Translations under genes and position numbers: made by a program
From: Clusia tigrina
Taxonomy: Eukaryota; Arthropoda; Insecta; Diptera; Clusiidae
Length of the DNA stretch: 64,000 nt
Direction: 5' to 3'
Assembly: GCA_920105625.2 (NCBI GenBank)
Contig: OV050030.1
Coordinates: 101,459,652 to 101,523,651 of the forward strand
The notes under the pieces: model-generated
What the model saw: only the letters and a program-made list of their open reading frames with translations
The model's database searches: none
What the model was told of the DNA's origin: nothing
Part shown: one piece after another, positions 1 to 11,202 of the stretch
How positions within the stretch are numbered: the first letter of the stretch is position 1
Layout of the letters: the number at the start of each line of letters is the position of its first letter

Positions 1-366
1 TAACAACACCAAACAATCATACAGGAAACGCAGATGTTGAGAGACTTCACTCAACCCTGTTGTAAAAACTAATAGGAATTGATGATACAAGTCTCTCAAC
101 GGAAATGAGGATACAGATCGTTATAGGTAACTATGATGATCGCTATCACTCTACTATTAGATGCTCCCCTAAATTTGCAAAAGAAAATATTTGTCCTGAA
201 ATTTTACAATATAGAATCAATGTACCTAAACAACATGCAATAGAAAAAATAAATAGAACTCGCGAATATTACACTGAAAATAGAATAAGCGGAATTAAAA
301 ATTACCTAAGAGCCAGACATAAAGATCAACCATATTTTAGAAAAAAGCCATTGCAAAATGTCGAGT
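1..366 (+). pseudogene. Errantivirus-like integrase, C-terminal half (fragment)
   Basis: One reading frame starting at base 3 gives the end of a retroviral-type integrase core, including the segment NNHTGNADVERLHST that carries the catalytic glutamate, then IGNYDDRYHST and a C-terminal RARHKDQPYFRK stretch. The frame has one TAA at 63-65 and otherwise stays open to about 366, where it runs straight into LINE sequence. The N-terminal zinc domain and both catalytic aspartates lie outside the window or are lost. It cannot be assigned to G1, G2 or G3 because the first and third lack this part of integrase. Family call is confident; lineage is not. Confidence 0.7.
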
Positions 367-1016
367 TGAGAAGATTTAAGAGAGACTCTTGGAAAAAGTA
401 CTGTGAGGAGATTTAAACACTCTCAACAGCCACCCGACTCCAGAAATCACTCAATAAAGATCACTTAAATGGCTTTTCTACACTCAAGAATGCTGACGGA
501 CATTTTACGGAGAGCTTTTGTTGACACTCACTTCCAGGCTTTGCTACTAGTGGAAAGGATAGTGAAACAATCGAGAATACTCGTTTCTTGATGCTTGCAC
601 GGAGGGAACTCTCATGGCTTGCAGAATCTTTACCGTCAACAAAACCAAATGGGCTATCTCCACTTTTAGACCATTCAAATCCCCAGGTGTCGATAAAATA
701 GAGCCGTGCCTACTTCGGCAAGGTGTTGATGTATTGGCACCTGTGCTAACAAACATTTTCAGGATAAGCCTGGAATTAGGCATCGTGCCTAAACATTGGT
801 CGAAGGCTACGATGGCTTTCATACCGAAAGCAGGCAAAAAGGCGGACCACACGCCAAAAGCGGATACGAAGTTCAGGGCTTTGCGGATGATTTAGTAATT
901 ATGGTCAGAGGCAAGTTTGACTCTACCATAATAGATCGGATGCAACTAGTTCTTGACATAACGCAAAACTGGTGTCAGGAGAAAGGACTATCGATAAATC
1001 CGAATTTTATTTATAT
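367..1016 (+). pseudogene. LOA/R1-type LINE reverse transcriptase fragment
   Basis: Translation shows the pre-RT stretch (RDSWKKYCEEI, then DHLNGFSTLKNADGHFTES in another frame), RT segments such as SPGVDKIEPCLL and MAFIPKAGK, and then the polymerase motif QGFADDLVIMVRGKF followed by GLSINPN. The RT middle between PKAGK and QGFADD is deleted, joining motif-1 sequence directly to the FADD box. There are several frameshifts. The motif style matches LOA/R1-group non-LTR elements, as does the better copy at 59.6-61.5 kb, although the two differ in sequence. The 3' end is cut by a (TA)n tract. Confidence 0.65.
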
Positions 1017-1020
1017 ACTC

Positions 1021-1248
<228 letters not shown>

Positions 1249-1490
1249 CAACACAACTCCATCAAGAAGGACGAAACTGGATATAAGGTAGAATTAATTA
1301 ATTATATTTGTATGGAAAATTATTACCAAACACAAATTGAATTATATTCCTTTGAAACTCAGCAAGAAGAAAATAGAAAATTCTTACAATAAATGATAGA
1401 ACTCAAGGTAAAAGCCAAAAGAAAATTTAAATTTTGTAACCAAAAACCAAAAATAATCCTTTTTATCCTTTTTACGTTTTCCTTTATAAA

Positions 1491-2100
1491 ATGCCTAACC
1501 CAGAACCCAATAGATTAGTAATAAACCCCTTAAAATACCTTAATAACCTATCTGAATTCAATGGCGACCAAAGAGACTTACAAATCTTCCTAACCCTAGT
1601 AGAAAGAATACATCCTCACTTACAAACATATGATGACTTATCCCAAACACTATTGTCAGACGTTATTAAAGGAAATTAAAAGAAAGGCCAGACTAGTCAT
1701 AGAAAGAAATTGCCATGCCACATCCTGGGCACAAATAAAAAACATCCTTCAAAACAATTCATTAGAAGAACTTTACGACCAACTCAGGGCAGTAACTTTT
1801 AAAAGCAATACAATAGAGTTCTCTAACGAAATCAAATATAAATTGTGTAGACTTAATAATAAAACATTCAACATATTGGGCGAAGGAGCAGCTGTGGAAC
1901 AAAGTATAGAAAACAATAAACACACCGCTTTGAACTTTTTCAAAAGCAAAATGCCCGAACCCATGAATACAATATTATTTTGTGGACATCCAGACAATAT
2001 AGAAACAGCAATGGAAATTCTGTTCCAAGAGGATACGCATACACAGGATTAAATAATACTGTAATCCATAAACCAAGGGACGAAAGACAAAATCAAGACA
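1491..2100 (+). pseudogene. G1 gag, N-terminal part (copy A1)
   Basis: The start codon opens a 62-residue frame (MPNPEPNRLVINPLKYL...). It continues one frame over at 1630 through a capsid-like helical region (CHATSWAQIKNILQNNSLEEL, KSKMPEPM) to 2052. A further frame change near 2030 would read GYAYTGLNNTVIHKP before the Jockey LINE interrupts. This is the structural protein of a Ty3/gypsy errantivirus-like element by position and composition; there is no sequence motif as sharp as in pol. Two frameshifts and the LINE break it. The matching copy is at 31787. Confidence 0.65.
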
Positions 2101-2471
2101 GACGACACCATCACTTTCTGTTTTATATTTGAAAGTGAGCGGATGTGTTTTTTTTCGGGCTCCGTAATTTTTAGAGTATTTCAAAAGAATTTAGTTCAAA
2201 TCAAGTTCGATAAGGTGATAAGCCAAATTTGGCAATCCATATTTAATTAAATCTGAGACAGAGACTCTAAAAAAAAATGCAAATTAAAAATTTAACAAAA
2301 AATTAAATATAAAATAAATAAAAGGTGCTTCGAGTACGTATTGAAACGAAAAATCACACACACAAATCTAAAATGTAAACAAACAATAGCTGAGAGGGCG
2401 TGCTTATGAGCACATTACGCTCTCCCCAACCATAGCGTAAGCTCGCTAAGGCAGATAACGCATCGTACAAT

Positions 2472-3923
2472 GTGAGCAAAGATCTGATGCTCTCTAACGA
2501 CACAGACAATTTGATGCTTGAGCAGTCGCCCGAACGTTTGGTGATGAAAGCTCAGTGTACACTAAACAGTAAAGCAATCAGCATAGTTTCGAAAACTGAT
2601 GATATTCAGCGCCTACGCGCTAATTCACTATCTGCTCTCTCCACAGCAAACACATTAACCGCTACAGCCACCAACAAAGCATTAACTAACAACATTAAAC
2701 AAACTGCAAAACAGAATAGTTGGGCCATTTAGACTGGCATGGACCGCTATATAAATATTAAGTGAAAGCTAAGTCCGTTTAAAAACATGACAAAAACCCA
2801 AAAAAAATGTTTAAACCAGATAAATATGAAGAATGCACCAACACAGTACCGAGCCAAAATCGCTTTGCCTTGCTTGCCGATAATGTAGCAGATCCAGACC
2901 AAAAAAATGAAGGTACAGAAATACTGAAAGAAGTCAAACCTCCCCCAATTTATCTGCGCGAACGCAGCTCTAATATGCTGATCTCTAGACTATCTAGCTT
3001 GATAGGGCAGAAGAGCTTCCATATAGTTGCACTAAAGAAGGGTGACCTACACGAAACAAAGATTCAGACCTATACTGACAAAAATTATCGCTTGGCAATC
3101 AACTACCTTGACAGTAGTAAAAAAACTTTTATACGTATCAACTGAAAAGCAGTAAAGGTTTGATTGTCGTATTAAAAGGAATAGAATCAGATGTCGACCA
3201 ATCTGAGATGAAAGAAGCACTGATCGAAGCCGGTTTCAACCCAAAATCCATATTTAACATAAAAAATAAGAATAATATGCCACAACCAATGTTCCGAGCG
3301 GAGCTGGAAGCAGAATCAAAAAAGCTGCAAAAAAACGAAGTCCATCCAATCTATAATATGCGATACCTTATGCACCGCCGAATTTCAGTTGAAGAACCCC
3401 ACAAACGCAATGGCCCTGTATAATGCACAACTGCCAGGAGTTTGGTCATACCAAATCATATTGCACCCTACGCCCCATTTGCGTTGGCTGTGGTGACGTC
3501 CACCCATCCTCTGCCTGTACGGTCGATAAAAAAAATGAAAATGTTCTTACTAAAAAATGCAATAATTGCGGCGGAAGTCATACAGCAAACTATAGAGGTT
3601 GCCCGGTGTATGCTAAGCTGAAAAATAAAATGCGCCAACAGAAGGATAGAGGTCGACACGAAGTTACTTACGTAGCGCCTCTACACCAAATCCCGACTAC
3701 GTTCAACGACAAACATGCTCCACCTATCATGAGTTACTCTGATGCACTGAAATCAAATTTAGCTGAAAATTCAAATACCAATAAACAATCGCAAAATCTA
3801 GAGGCAGTGCTCTTAACCTTAACTCAATGTATGACACAGTTCATGTCCTCAATGCAATCAATGATGCAAGAACTAATAAATAATCAAAATCAACTTTTGA
3901 AATCCATACTTGCAAACAAATGA
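2472..3923 (+). pseudogene. Jockey LINE ORF1 (gag-like, zinc knuckles), copy A1
   Basis: ORF1 encodes the RNA-binding protein of a Jockey-clade LINE. It is broken into four frames: 2472-2732, 2807-3145, 3160-3423 and 3423-3923. The last is 166 residues and holds three cysteine-histidine knuckles near its start: CQEFGHTKSYC (its first Cys appears as MHNC after a frame break), CVGCGDVHPSSAC and CNNCGGSHTANYRGC. The tail is rich in Met, Gln and Asn. The stop TGA (3921-3923) overlaps the ORF2 start in the sequence ATGA, which suggests coupled translation in the active ancestor. Confidence 0.8.
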
Positions 3924-5890
3924 ATACGCTAAAAATTTGTCATTGGAACGCGAATGGTATTAGCCAGCACCAACTTGAAGTGCAAAATTTCCTTATTATT
4001 GATTTCTGAAACTCATCTTACTCTGAATCACAATTTTAAGATAAAAGGTTATAAGTTCTACAAAACGTTGCATCCGGATGGCAAAGCTCGAGGTGGGACA
4101 GGCATACTCATTAAATATGGCATAAAACACCACTCACTAGAAAACTACGACAAGGAATATCTCCAAGCGACCTCCATCTGCCTGCAATATTGGGACGCCA
4201 ACATAACGGTATCATCTGTTTATTGCCCACCTAGACACACTGTCACAACAGCTTAGTTTGAAACTTTTTTCAAGTCGTTGGGAGAAAAATGTATAGCAGC
4301 CGGTAATTACAACGCTAAACATACGCATTGGGGTTCACGCCTTATAAATCCCAAGGGTAAACAGTTATACTACGCCTTGACGAATCGACGTAACAAAATG
4401 GACTACGTGTCTTCTGGTAAACCCACTGGCCTACGGATCAATGGAAGGAAGTAAAAACACGAATAAACCTACAGAATCGGACTCGCCTATAAGACTTATA
4501 GACGGAAGATGAGCAAGAAGCAATGAGGAGAAGGGGCAAGCTTTTGCTCAACATCTTAAATTCGCATTCCAACCAAATCCTCCTTGTAACAACTTTAAAA
4601 TACCAACATTAAACATCCTAATTCCCCAGATGGACCTACGGTTGAGGCCTAAAGAAGTGTGGCATTTTATCTCAACTCATTTAGATAAAAAAAAAGCGGC
4701 AGGCCACGATCTGATAACCACAAAGATGTTGATGGAGCTACCTCCACTTGCAGTAAAGCATTTAACAATATTATTTAACCCAATTCTTAGACAAGGTTAC
4801 TTTCCTCAAGTTTGGAAACTGTCCCACGTAATCATGATACCCAAACCTGGCAAAACTCCAGCGCAAGTCTCGTCATACAGACCAATAAGCCTGTTATCCG
4901 TCGTCTCGAAACTATTCGAAAAATTATTGCTATCAAAATTAACCCCATATCTGGTACAGAATAAAGTAATACCTAACCACCAGTTTGGCTTTCGAAAAAA
5001 GCATGGCACTATTGAACAAGTACACCGACTAATGTCCCAAATCAGAAAGGCGTTCGAGGAAAAACAATACTGCTCTGCAGTGTTCCTCGATGTCGCACAA
5101 ACCTTTGACAAAGTGTGGCACGAGGGCCTCGTCTACAAAATAAGAAAACTTCTGCCTTCAAATATCCATAGTATCCTGGAATCATACTTAAAGGGTAGGC
5201 GATTTCAAGTTAAATGTGAAGATTACCTTTCATCAGAAATGGATATATTGGCTGGAGTACCTCAAGGAAGTGTTCTTGGACCGATACTGTACATACTATA
5301 CACCTCAGATTTATCAACAAACAAATATCTGCTCACCTCAACTTTTGCCGATGACACTGCGATTTTATCTTGCCACAAGCATCTTCAAATAGCATCGCGT
5401 GATCTGAACGAACATTTACAAGTGGTTGAAAATTGGCTTTTGAACTGGTGCATCGCAGTAAATGAACAAAAAAACACATAAAAGCACACCGAAGTGAAAT
5501 ATTTAGGCATTCACCTCGACAGACGCCTTACCTGGAGAACACACATAGAAAAGAAAAGAGCGCACATCAGACTAAAAGCTACAAGTGTTAACTGGCTTTT
5601 AAATTCAAACTCAAAACTAAGCCTTGACTACAAAGTACTCTTATACAAAGCCGTAATAGTACCCATCTGGACATATGGAATTCAGCTGTGGGGTGAAGCA
5701 AATACATCAAACACCGAACTGATGCAAAGGACCCAGTCTAAAAACATTCACCGAGATCTAGGTGTGCCTCTAATAGGTTAGAGGCATTCAGATGTCAAAA
5801 AGAAGTATTAGCTAAAACTATCGAACCACCCTAATATACTAGCTAGGAATTTACTACAAACAAGCCCACGACCCTCTTGAAGAGAGCAGA
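3920..5890 (+). pseudogene. Jockey LINE ORF2 (endonuclease-RT), copy A1
   Basis: It starts with ATG at 3920 and MNTLKICHWNANGI, the classic AP-endonuclease start. Endonuclease pieces follow (LLISETHL, GGTGILIK), but an internal deletion near 4435 removes the second half of the endonuclease domain. RT is largely open from 4630 to 5481 and carries FRKKHGTIEQVH, VAQTFDKVWHEGL, VPQGSVLGPILY and the catalytic FADDTAIL. After another deletion, 5494-5781 gives the thumb (YLGIHLDRRLTW, WTYGIQLWGEA). The 3' UTR runs to the poly-A. The product would be dead. Confidence 0.85.
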
Positions 5891-6104
5891 CTTATCACCA
5901 TTGTTAACTATTATTCATGACTAGTTTCTATAATTACTCTTTTTATTTTTTATTGTTTTTCTAAAATAATAAGTGTTCAGTAATATCTTCTCCATTCAGT
6001 GGTAAGGAGCAGTGATACATTGTTTTCTAGTTTTAAGATATATTTACTTATTGTTAGTCTCCATGTGAGTTGTTACAATAAATATGAATTGCTTAAAAAA
6101 AAAA

Positions 6105-6529
6105 CTGGACAAAATACTCTTGACCCACAACAACACAGGTATCATAGTCAGAATTTCATTCCAAGAAATACACAACAGCACAACAATATAGACAAAACTA
6201 TCAGCCAACTTTTCTCGACAGAATAATCAACAAAATTACCAATCAAACTTTTCTCAACAAAACAACCAGCAAAATTATCTACCAAATTTTCTCTCGACAG
6301 ACTAATCAACCATTTTTCCAGAATTAACAAAATTCCCAACCAAATCATCAGAATAGACAAAATTTTAATCAAACGCAGAATTTCCCCCAAAACTTTAACA
6401 ACAATGCCCAGAATAACCTACCAGCACCCGAATCGATGGATATAAATAATCATGAAACTATCAATAACCATAACATACATGTCCCATCCAAAAATTTTCA
6501 GGACAAGGCCTCGGAAGAAAATTACCATA
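6105..6529 (+). pseudogene. G1 gag C-terminal Gln/Asn-rich region (copy A1)
   Basis: Immediately after the LINE poly-A, gag resumes as TGQNTLDPQQHRYHSQNF followed by Asn- and Gln-rich, repetitive sequence (repeated TTTTCTC-ACAGA and CAACAAAATTA blocks). This resembles the basic, low-complexity nucleocapsid end of 17.6/297-type gags, which lack classic zinc knuckles. Several frameshifts are present. Confidence 0.6.
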
Positions 6530-6889
6530 TATAAAAGTCAAAATTAGATTAGGATATATCAAATTAATAATTGACACAGGTGCCACTAATTCACTTCTTA
6601 ACCCTAACATTTGTAATCCAAAATGGATACAAAAAACTATCCCTATCCCATTAAAACTTTACAACACACTATTTATTTAAACGAAATAGCAAAAATTCCA
6701 ACTTTTGAAGAGTTCGGTACAGGACTCGACGGAATCGAGTTTTATATCACAAAATTCCATGACTTTTACGATGGATTAATAGGCAACGATTTGTTAACAT
6801 CTTTAAAAAGCAAAACTAATTATGAGAATAATACAATTCAATTTGGAGAAGATGGCCTTGAAAAAGAAGTACATATTCCAAAATATTGA
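6530..6889 (+). pseudogene. G1 aspartic protease (copy A1)
   Basis: The translation LIIDTGATNSLLNP carries the D-T-G active site of a retroviral-type aspartic protease at about 6570. A frameshift follows near 6620, and the protease end resumes from 6623 with FYDGLIGNDLL, the usual hydrophobic C-terminal strand. It would cleave the Gag-Pol precursor. The second copy at 37300-37668 has the same split, so the frameshift predates the duplication. Confidence 0.75.
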
Positions 6890-8010
6890 AATAAATTACT
6901 TAAAAGAATTACGAGAAAACATAGTTTTTGACATTGAAAATAATAAATTAGAACTCAATTTTGCAATTGAAAATGTAGGAAATAGATCCATAAAAGATAA
7001 AATTCTAATTGGACACCTTAATGTTGAAGAAAAAACTCAGTTAATGACCATTATACACAAGTATAGAGATATTTTTTTTCAAGAAAATAGACCCCTTACT
7101 TTTACATCTGCTATAAAACATAGGATAAGAACAACTGACAACGTCCCCATATATACCAAATTCAACAGGTATCCGTATATACACAAGATAGGGGTTGAAG
7201 ACCAACTCAAGGAAATGCTTCATAATAATATAATCAGACATAGCAGTTCTCCATACTCTGCACCCATTTGGATTGTGCCTAAAAAGGCCGATGCTAGTGG
7301 TAAAACTAAATGGAGACTCGTCATCGATTATCGAAAACTCAACGAAGTGACGATAGATGACAAGTACCCTACACCGAATATAGATGAGATCCTAGATAAG
7401 CTGGGAAGATGCCAATACTTTTCTACACTCGATTTGGCGAAAGGATTTCACCAAATAGAAATCCAAGAAAATGATATTCATAAAAGGGCCTTCAGTGTCG
7501 AAGGAGGACACTATGCATTTCTGCGAATGCCGTTTGTGTTACAGACAGCCCCAGCGACATTCCAACGATTAATGAACAACATTTTGAAAGATTACATAAA
7601 TAAAATCTGTCTAGTTTACTTAGATGATATAATCATTTTCTCTACTTCCTTACAAGAACACATTAATTACATTAATCTGATTTGTAACTGTTTGCAAAAG
7701 GCAAATTTAAAAATCCAACTAGATATCTCAGAATTTTTGAAAAAAGGAGAGAGAATTTTTAGGTCACATAGTGACATTCAACAGTATAAGACCGAACCCG
7801 AAAAAGATAGAATGCGTTCAGAACTTTCCCATCCCTAAAACACCAAAACAAATCAAACAATTCTTAGGCTTAACCGGATACTACCGAAAATTTATCAAGG
7901 ACTACTCATCAATCGCGAAACCAATGACAGTATATTTGAAAAAAGATGCAAAAATAAACATCTCTGAGCCGCGATATCAAGATAGCCTTAACACTCTAAA
8001 CATAATGTAT
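6822..8010 (+). pseudogene. G1 reverse transcriptase (copy A1)
   Basis: A 338-residue frame contains the RT fingers and palm: SSPYSAPIWIVPKK, WRLVIDYRKLNEVT, STLDLAKGFHQI and the catalytic [17 protein letters not shown] one-frame slip near 7760 separates the thumb and connection region (7771-8013: [26 protein letters not shown]). The normally conserved MPFGLKNAP motif reads MPFVLQTAP here and in copy A2. The second aspartate pair is intact, but the substitutions and breaks argue against activity. Confidence 0.9.
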
Positions 8011-8013
8011 TGA

Positions 8014-8411
8014 CTTTACGAAGAAGTTTACCCTGACAACAGATGCTAGTAATTATGCACTAGGTGCAATACTCTCCCAAGATAACCACCCAATATGTTA
8101 TGCTAGTCGCACGTTTAACGAGCATGAAATAAATTATAGTACGAATGACGTGTAGTGTACGATAGAGAAGGCCATTGGCCATTTTATGGGTCACGAAATA
8201 TTTCAGACCCTATCTCTTCGGAAGGAAATTTCTAATCGAAACTGAACACAAGCCCTTAACATGGCTCTTTTCGATCAAAGAACCGAACTCTAAGCTAGTT
8301 AGGTGGAGGCTTAGATTATCAGAATTCGACTATGAGATCAAGTATAAAAAGGGTACAAAGAACAGTAACGCAGATACATTATCTAGATCGAACCTGAACA
8401 CTAGGAATTAA
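8014..8411 (+). pseudogene. G1 RNase H domain (copy A1)
   Basis: The translation gives [15 protein letters not shown] (first catalytic Asp), then [14 protein letters not shown], an in-frame stop in NDV*CTIEKA where a glutamate-bearing EKELLA motif is expected, and then [27 protein letters not shown] and NSNADTLSR. Copy A2 retains EGTIG-type bases (GAAGGAACTATTGG) that are missing here near 8168. This is the standard Ty3/gypsy RNase H that degrades the RNA strand during reverse transcription. Confidence 0.85.
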
Positions 8412-9005
8412 CCATTGGAACCGTCCGAAACGAACTTAAGAGAAAGTGAGTCTGCAATAAACTTTTTTAAAAATCAGGTTATCATCAGGAAAAATAATTC
8501 AGGATCGACAAAAATAAGAAATGAAAAAGTGTTTAATAACAATCGTAAAACAATTTACATGACAAACCTTGACAGGGAATCTACCATAACCTTGTTTAAA
8601 AATAATTTCAATCCAACACGAATAAATGAAGTTTTAATAGATGAAACGTTTTATAACATTTTATAAACCACTTACGAAGAACTCTTTTCAAACAACAAAG
8701 ATTTTCGAATCATAAGATGCTTAAAGAAGTTAGACGATATTGAGGACGAAGCCAAACTAACTGTACTAACAGAAAAAGGACACTTAAATAAAAACCATAG
8801 AGGCATACAAGCGGTATTTGAAGAACTCAAGACACAAATTTATAATCCTAAGCTTAAATTGAGAATAACCCAATTTATCAACAATTGTGAAATTTTTACT
8901 TTAGAAAAATATGAGAGACACCCACCAAAAATCCCTTTTAAGATAACGGATACACCTTCGAAACCCCGCTTAATATTTAGCAGGAACGATGGGCAGCGAT
9001 GACGA
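8412..9005 (+). pseudogene. G1 tether and integrase zinc domain; core deleted (copy A1)
   Basis: A poorly conserved linker (8415-8666) is followed, after a stop, by the integrase HHCC region: GHLNKNHRGIQAVFEELK and FINNCEIFTLEKYERHPP. The final cysteine pair reads C-E-I-F, so one zinc ligand is lost. Past ITDTPSKP the sequence leaves integrase. The whole catalytic DDE core is missing, so this G1 copy could not integrate. Confidence 0.75.
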
Positions 9006-9467
9006 AGCACAGATAAGCAAATACTTTATTAAAATAACGATATCTTAGACAAGAAACTTAACAACCTTACCCAAATAAACAAATTTACGTCCCTGCAAAT
9101 AACCAATATGGTTCGTTATATCATAGATCAACAACAGACAATAAAAGGAGATTACTTGAACAAATTCAAGGATATTTTGGGTAATAAAATTTCAACTCTA
9201 GAGGATGAAATTACATTTATGGCAAAAATTTACCAGGTAAATAATGATATCTCACTATTAAAAGACCACATCGATGACGTTGGACAAATAATCTTTTCCA
9301 GTAAACTTGGAATAATCCCCACAGATATGTCAACAAAAACTGAACTCGACCTGATTACTGACTTTGACAGTTATACTAACATTAAAGTTGCCGTTGTTCT
9401 TCAAGACAATAACCTTGTAATAGTTCTTCTAATCCCGGAATATTCAGTAGTAGCTTATAGTCAATAG
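9006..9467 (+). pseudogene. G1 envelope fragment (copy A1)
   Basis: A 119-residue open frame (9108-9467) begins MVRYIIDQQQTIKGDYLNK and includes KDHIDDVGQIIFSSKLGIIP and NNLVIVLLIP. This matches the middle of errantivirus envelope (baculovirus-F-like) proteins by pattern. The signal peptide, cleavage site and transmembrane segment are absent. The frame ends where LTR sequence begins at about 9452, so a deletion has joined mid-env to mid-LTR. Confidence 0.65.
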
Positions 9468-9604
9468 TAAAGACGGAAAATGCAAGATCAGCACTTTCGC
9501 TAATATAAATACAACCTAAGAAAATATTAAGATAGATCCAAAAGAAAATACATTAAACGATTTAAAATTTTTTTTTAATTATCATTAATTTCAAATATAT
9601 TTCA
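9452..9604 (+). repeat. G1 3' LTR, internally deleted
   Basis: Bases from AGCTTATAGTCAATAG onward match the last ~168 bases of the G1 5' LTR at 31053-31220, with small indels. The upstream two thirds of the LTR are missing because of the env-LTR deletion. The LTR ends near ATATATTTCA, directly before the ATTAAG target repeat. Confidence 0.7.
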
Positions 9605-9610
9605 ATTAAG
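9605..9610 (+). other. Target-site repeat of G1 in G2 (right side)
   Basis: ATTAAG here equals ATTAAG at 22205-22210, just before the G1 LTR start. It is present once in the unfilled G2 copy at 63381-63386. Errantiviruses normally duplicate 4 bp, so the true duplication may be part of these six bases. Confidence 0.6.
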
Positions 9611-9801
9611 CACAAAATAGTAACGAACGGACAAATATATTGCAAAATTTATAGGAACCCTCAAATTCATGAGAATGAGAGGCAGGTAAGGGAAATGCTT
9701 GAACAAGGCATTATGAACGAGAGTAACTCACCCAACAACTCACCACTGTGGATTGTACCCAAGAAGAGGGTAAGAAGAAGTGGCGTATTGTCATCAACTA
9801 G
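9605..9801 (+). pseudogene. G2 reverse transcriptase, N-terminal part (copy A1)
   Basis: G2 pol resumes after G1. The translation shows [29 protein letters not shown] and SPLWIVPKK, the fingers of an errantivirus RT. It parallels 63387-63613. It stops at about 9801 where minus-strand Jockey sequence begins; the last bases of G2, the target duplication and the LINE tail are missing here but kept at 63605-63640. Confidence 0.75.
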
Positions 9802-10944
9802 TGCTTAATTATTGTGTCTTCTAAACATTGACTAACGATAAGTAGGCAAATCTTACAAACTAATTAATTAACAATAATTCACGATGCCAGTGATTAGTGT
9901 ATTTTAAAGAACAGTGTTCTATGTATATTAGTTACTACAATAAATTAAATCGTACATAAGTATATATTTAAACTGTAAGCGCTGGTAGTGCTGGTGTTTC
10001 AGTCCTTTTTAGGCGACTAGGAACTCTATTATATAACAGGGCTCTAGCTAGGTGGTTTGTATGACTTTTCGTCTTTTGCGTATATTTCTGGTGGAAATCA
10101 TTGATTTCTTTTATGACGAGTGGTATATTCAGTTCTTTATGAATGTTAATGTTTTTAAAGAGCAAGGTGCGCCAGTAATACTTCTGAGAATTTTGGATTG
10201 TGCCCTTTGTATTAATTCTATATTAGAATTGCTTGCGTCACCACACAACTGGCTTTCATAAGTCCAAATTGGTTCAATAATAGCTTTGTACAAGAGTATT
10301 TTGTATTCTAAACTCAATCTAAATTTATTTAGCATAAGCCAATGTAGACTATTAGCTTTTAGTGTCATTTGCTTTTTCTTGTCTTCGATGTGGCGCTTCG
10401 AGGTCACGCTTTCTTGTAGTACGCTGGCTTTGATGTCATAGTTTTTATAGTAAGCATTATTATTTCTCACTGAATTCCTGCCCTTAAGATATGATTCCAG
10501 TATTTGGTGTGCTTTTGCGGGCAACAGTTTTTTAATTATGAAGATGAGCCACTCGTGCCATACTTAGTTAAATGCCTGGGCCACGTCTAAAAAGGTAGCA
10601 GAACAGTATTGATTTTTGTCAAATGCATTTTTTATTTTGTTAACTATTCGATGAACCTGCTCTACTGTGCTATGATATTCGCGAAAGCGATGAGGAATAA
10701 TGCGTTTTTCACTTAGATGTGACATTAATTTACCAAGAAGAAGTCTTTCGAAGAGTTTTGACGATAAGACTTTTGACTATAAGACTTAAGTTAATGTTAC
10801 TACGAGGTGGGTTTGGGGTTAATCACTTTTTGCCCATTTTTTGTTTTGTTGTTCGAAAGATTCTTGATGCAAGGCGTTTATTAAATTTTCGTTGGAAACA
10901 GGTAATTCCGTTTTAGGAAAGGCGATCTGAATTTTTGCCATTCT
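9802..10944 (-). mobile_element. Jockey-clade LINE, minus strand, in G2 RT (copy A1)
   Basis: Read on the minus strand, RT pieces appear in order: EYHSTVEQVHRIVNKIK, QYCSATFLDVAQAFN, then a 131-residue frame (10524-10129) with LESYLKGR and PIWTYESQLCGDA, then LNIPLVIKEINDFHQKYT to the C-terminus at 9968. The FADD-bearing segment and the 5' half are absent. It is a different family from the plus-strand Jockey. CGTAAACTT at 10945-10953 matches CGCAAACTT at 63605-63613 and is the target duplication. Confidence 0.8.
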
Positions 10945-11202
10945 CGTAAACTTAGTGAAGAAGCGGTTAGTGATAAGTTCCCAATACCTAATATTGAAAA
11001 TATATTAGAAAAATTGAGATGGGCTCAATATTTTACTACTTTGGATCTTGCGAAAGGATTCCATCAAGTCCTAATAAAATATCACAATAGACAGAAAACC
11101 GCTTTCTCAACCCCATTAGGCCATTATGAGTTTACAAGAATGCCGTGCGGACTAAAAAATGCCCAGCGACATTCCAAAGTCTCATTAACGCCCCTATTAT
11201 GG
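10945..11202 (+). pseudogene. G2 reverse transcriptase, middle (copy A1)
   Basis: After the LINE the RT frame continues as KLSEEAVSDKFPIPNIENIL, STLDLAKGFHQV-like YFTTLDLAKGFHQV and HYEFTRMPCGLKNA. The G in MPFGLK is preceded by Cys here (MPCGLK). A one-base loss near 11160 shifts the frame just before an unrelated insert. Removing the LINE gives a smooth ...DYRKL/SEEAV... junction, which confirms nesting. Confidence 0.85.

Larger units (their letters stand above)
2101..6104 (+). mobile_element. Jockey-clade LINE inserted in G1 gag (copy A1)
   Basis: A non-LTR retrotransposon with a zinc-knuckle ORF1, an endonuclease-RT ORF2, a 3' UTR, an AATAAA signal and a poly-A tail at about 6095-6104. 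G1 gag sequence lies on both sides, which proves nesting. The 5' boundary is approximate; a weak shared GACAAAAT at about 2086 and 6107 may be the target duplication. Compared with the copy at 32395-36948 it has lost about 21 bp near 3990, about 510 bp near 4440, about 70 bp near 5480 and about 40 bp near 5741. Confidence 0.85.
1249..9604 (+). mobile_element. G1 errantivirus-like Ty3/gypsy element, copy A1 (5'-truncated, with nested LINE)
   Basis: Order is leader, gag start, nested Jockey LINE, gag end, protease, RT, RNase H, integrase N-terminus, env scrap and a shortened 3' LTR. The start is truncated: bases from 1249 match the G1 leader from about 31546, but the LTR and primer site are replaced by (TA)n. 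The 3' end abuts ATTAAG (9605-9610). The same six bases precede the G1 LTR start at 22211 and occur once in an empty G2 copy at 63381-63386, so G1 inserted into G2 pol. The integrase core and env N-terminus are deleted. The element cannot be autonomous. Confidence 0.85.
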
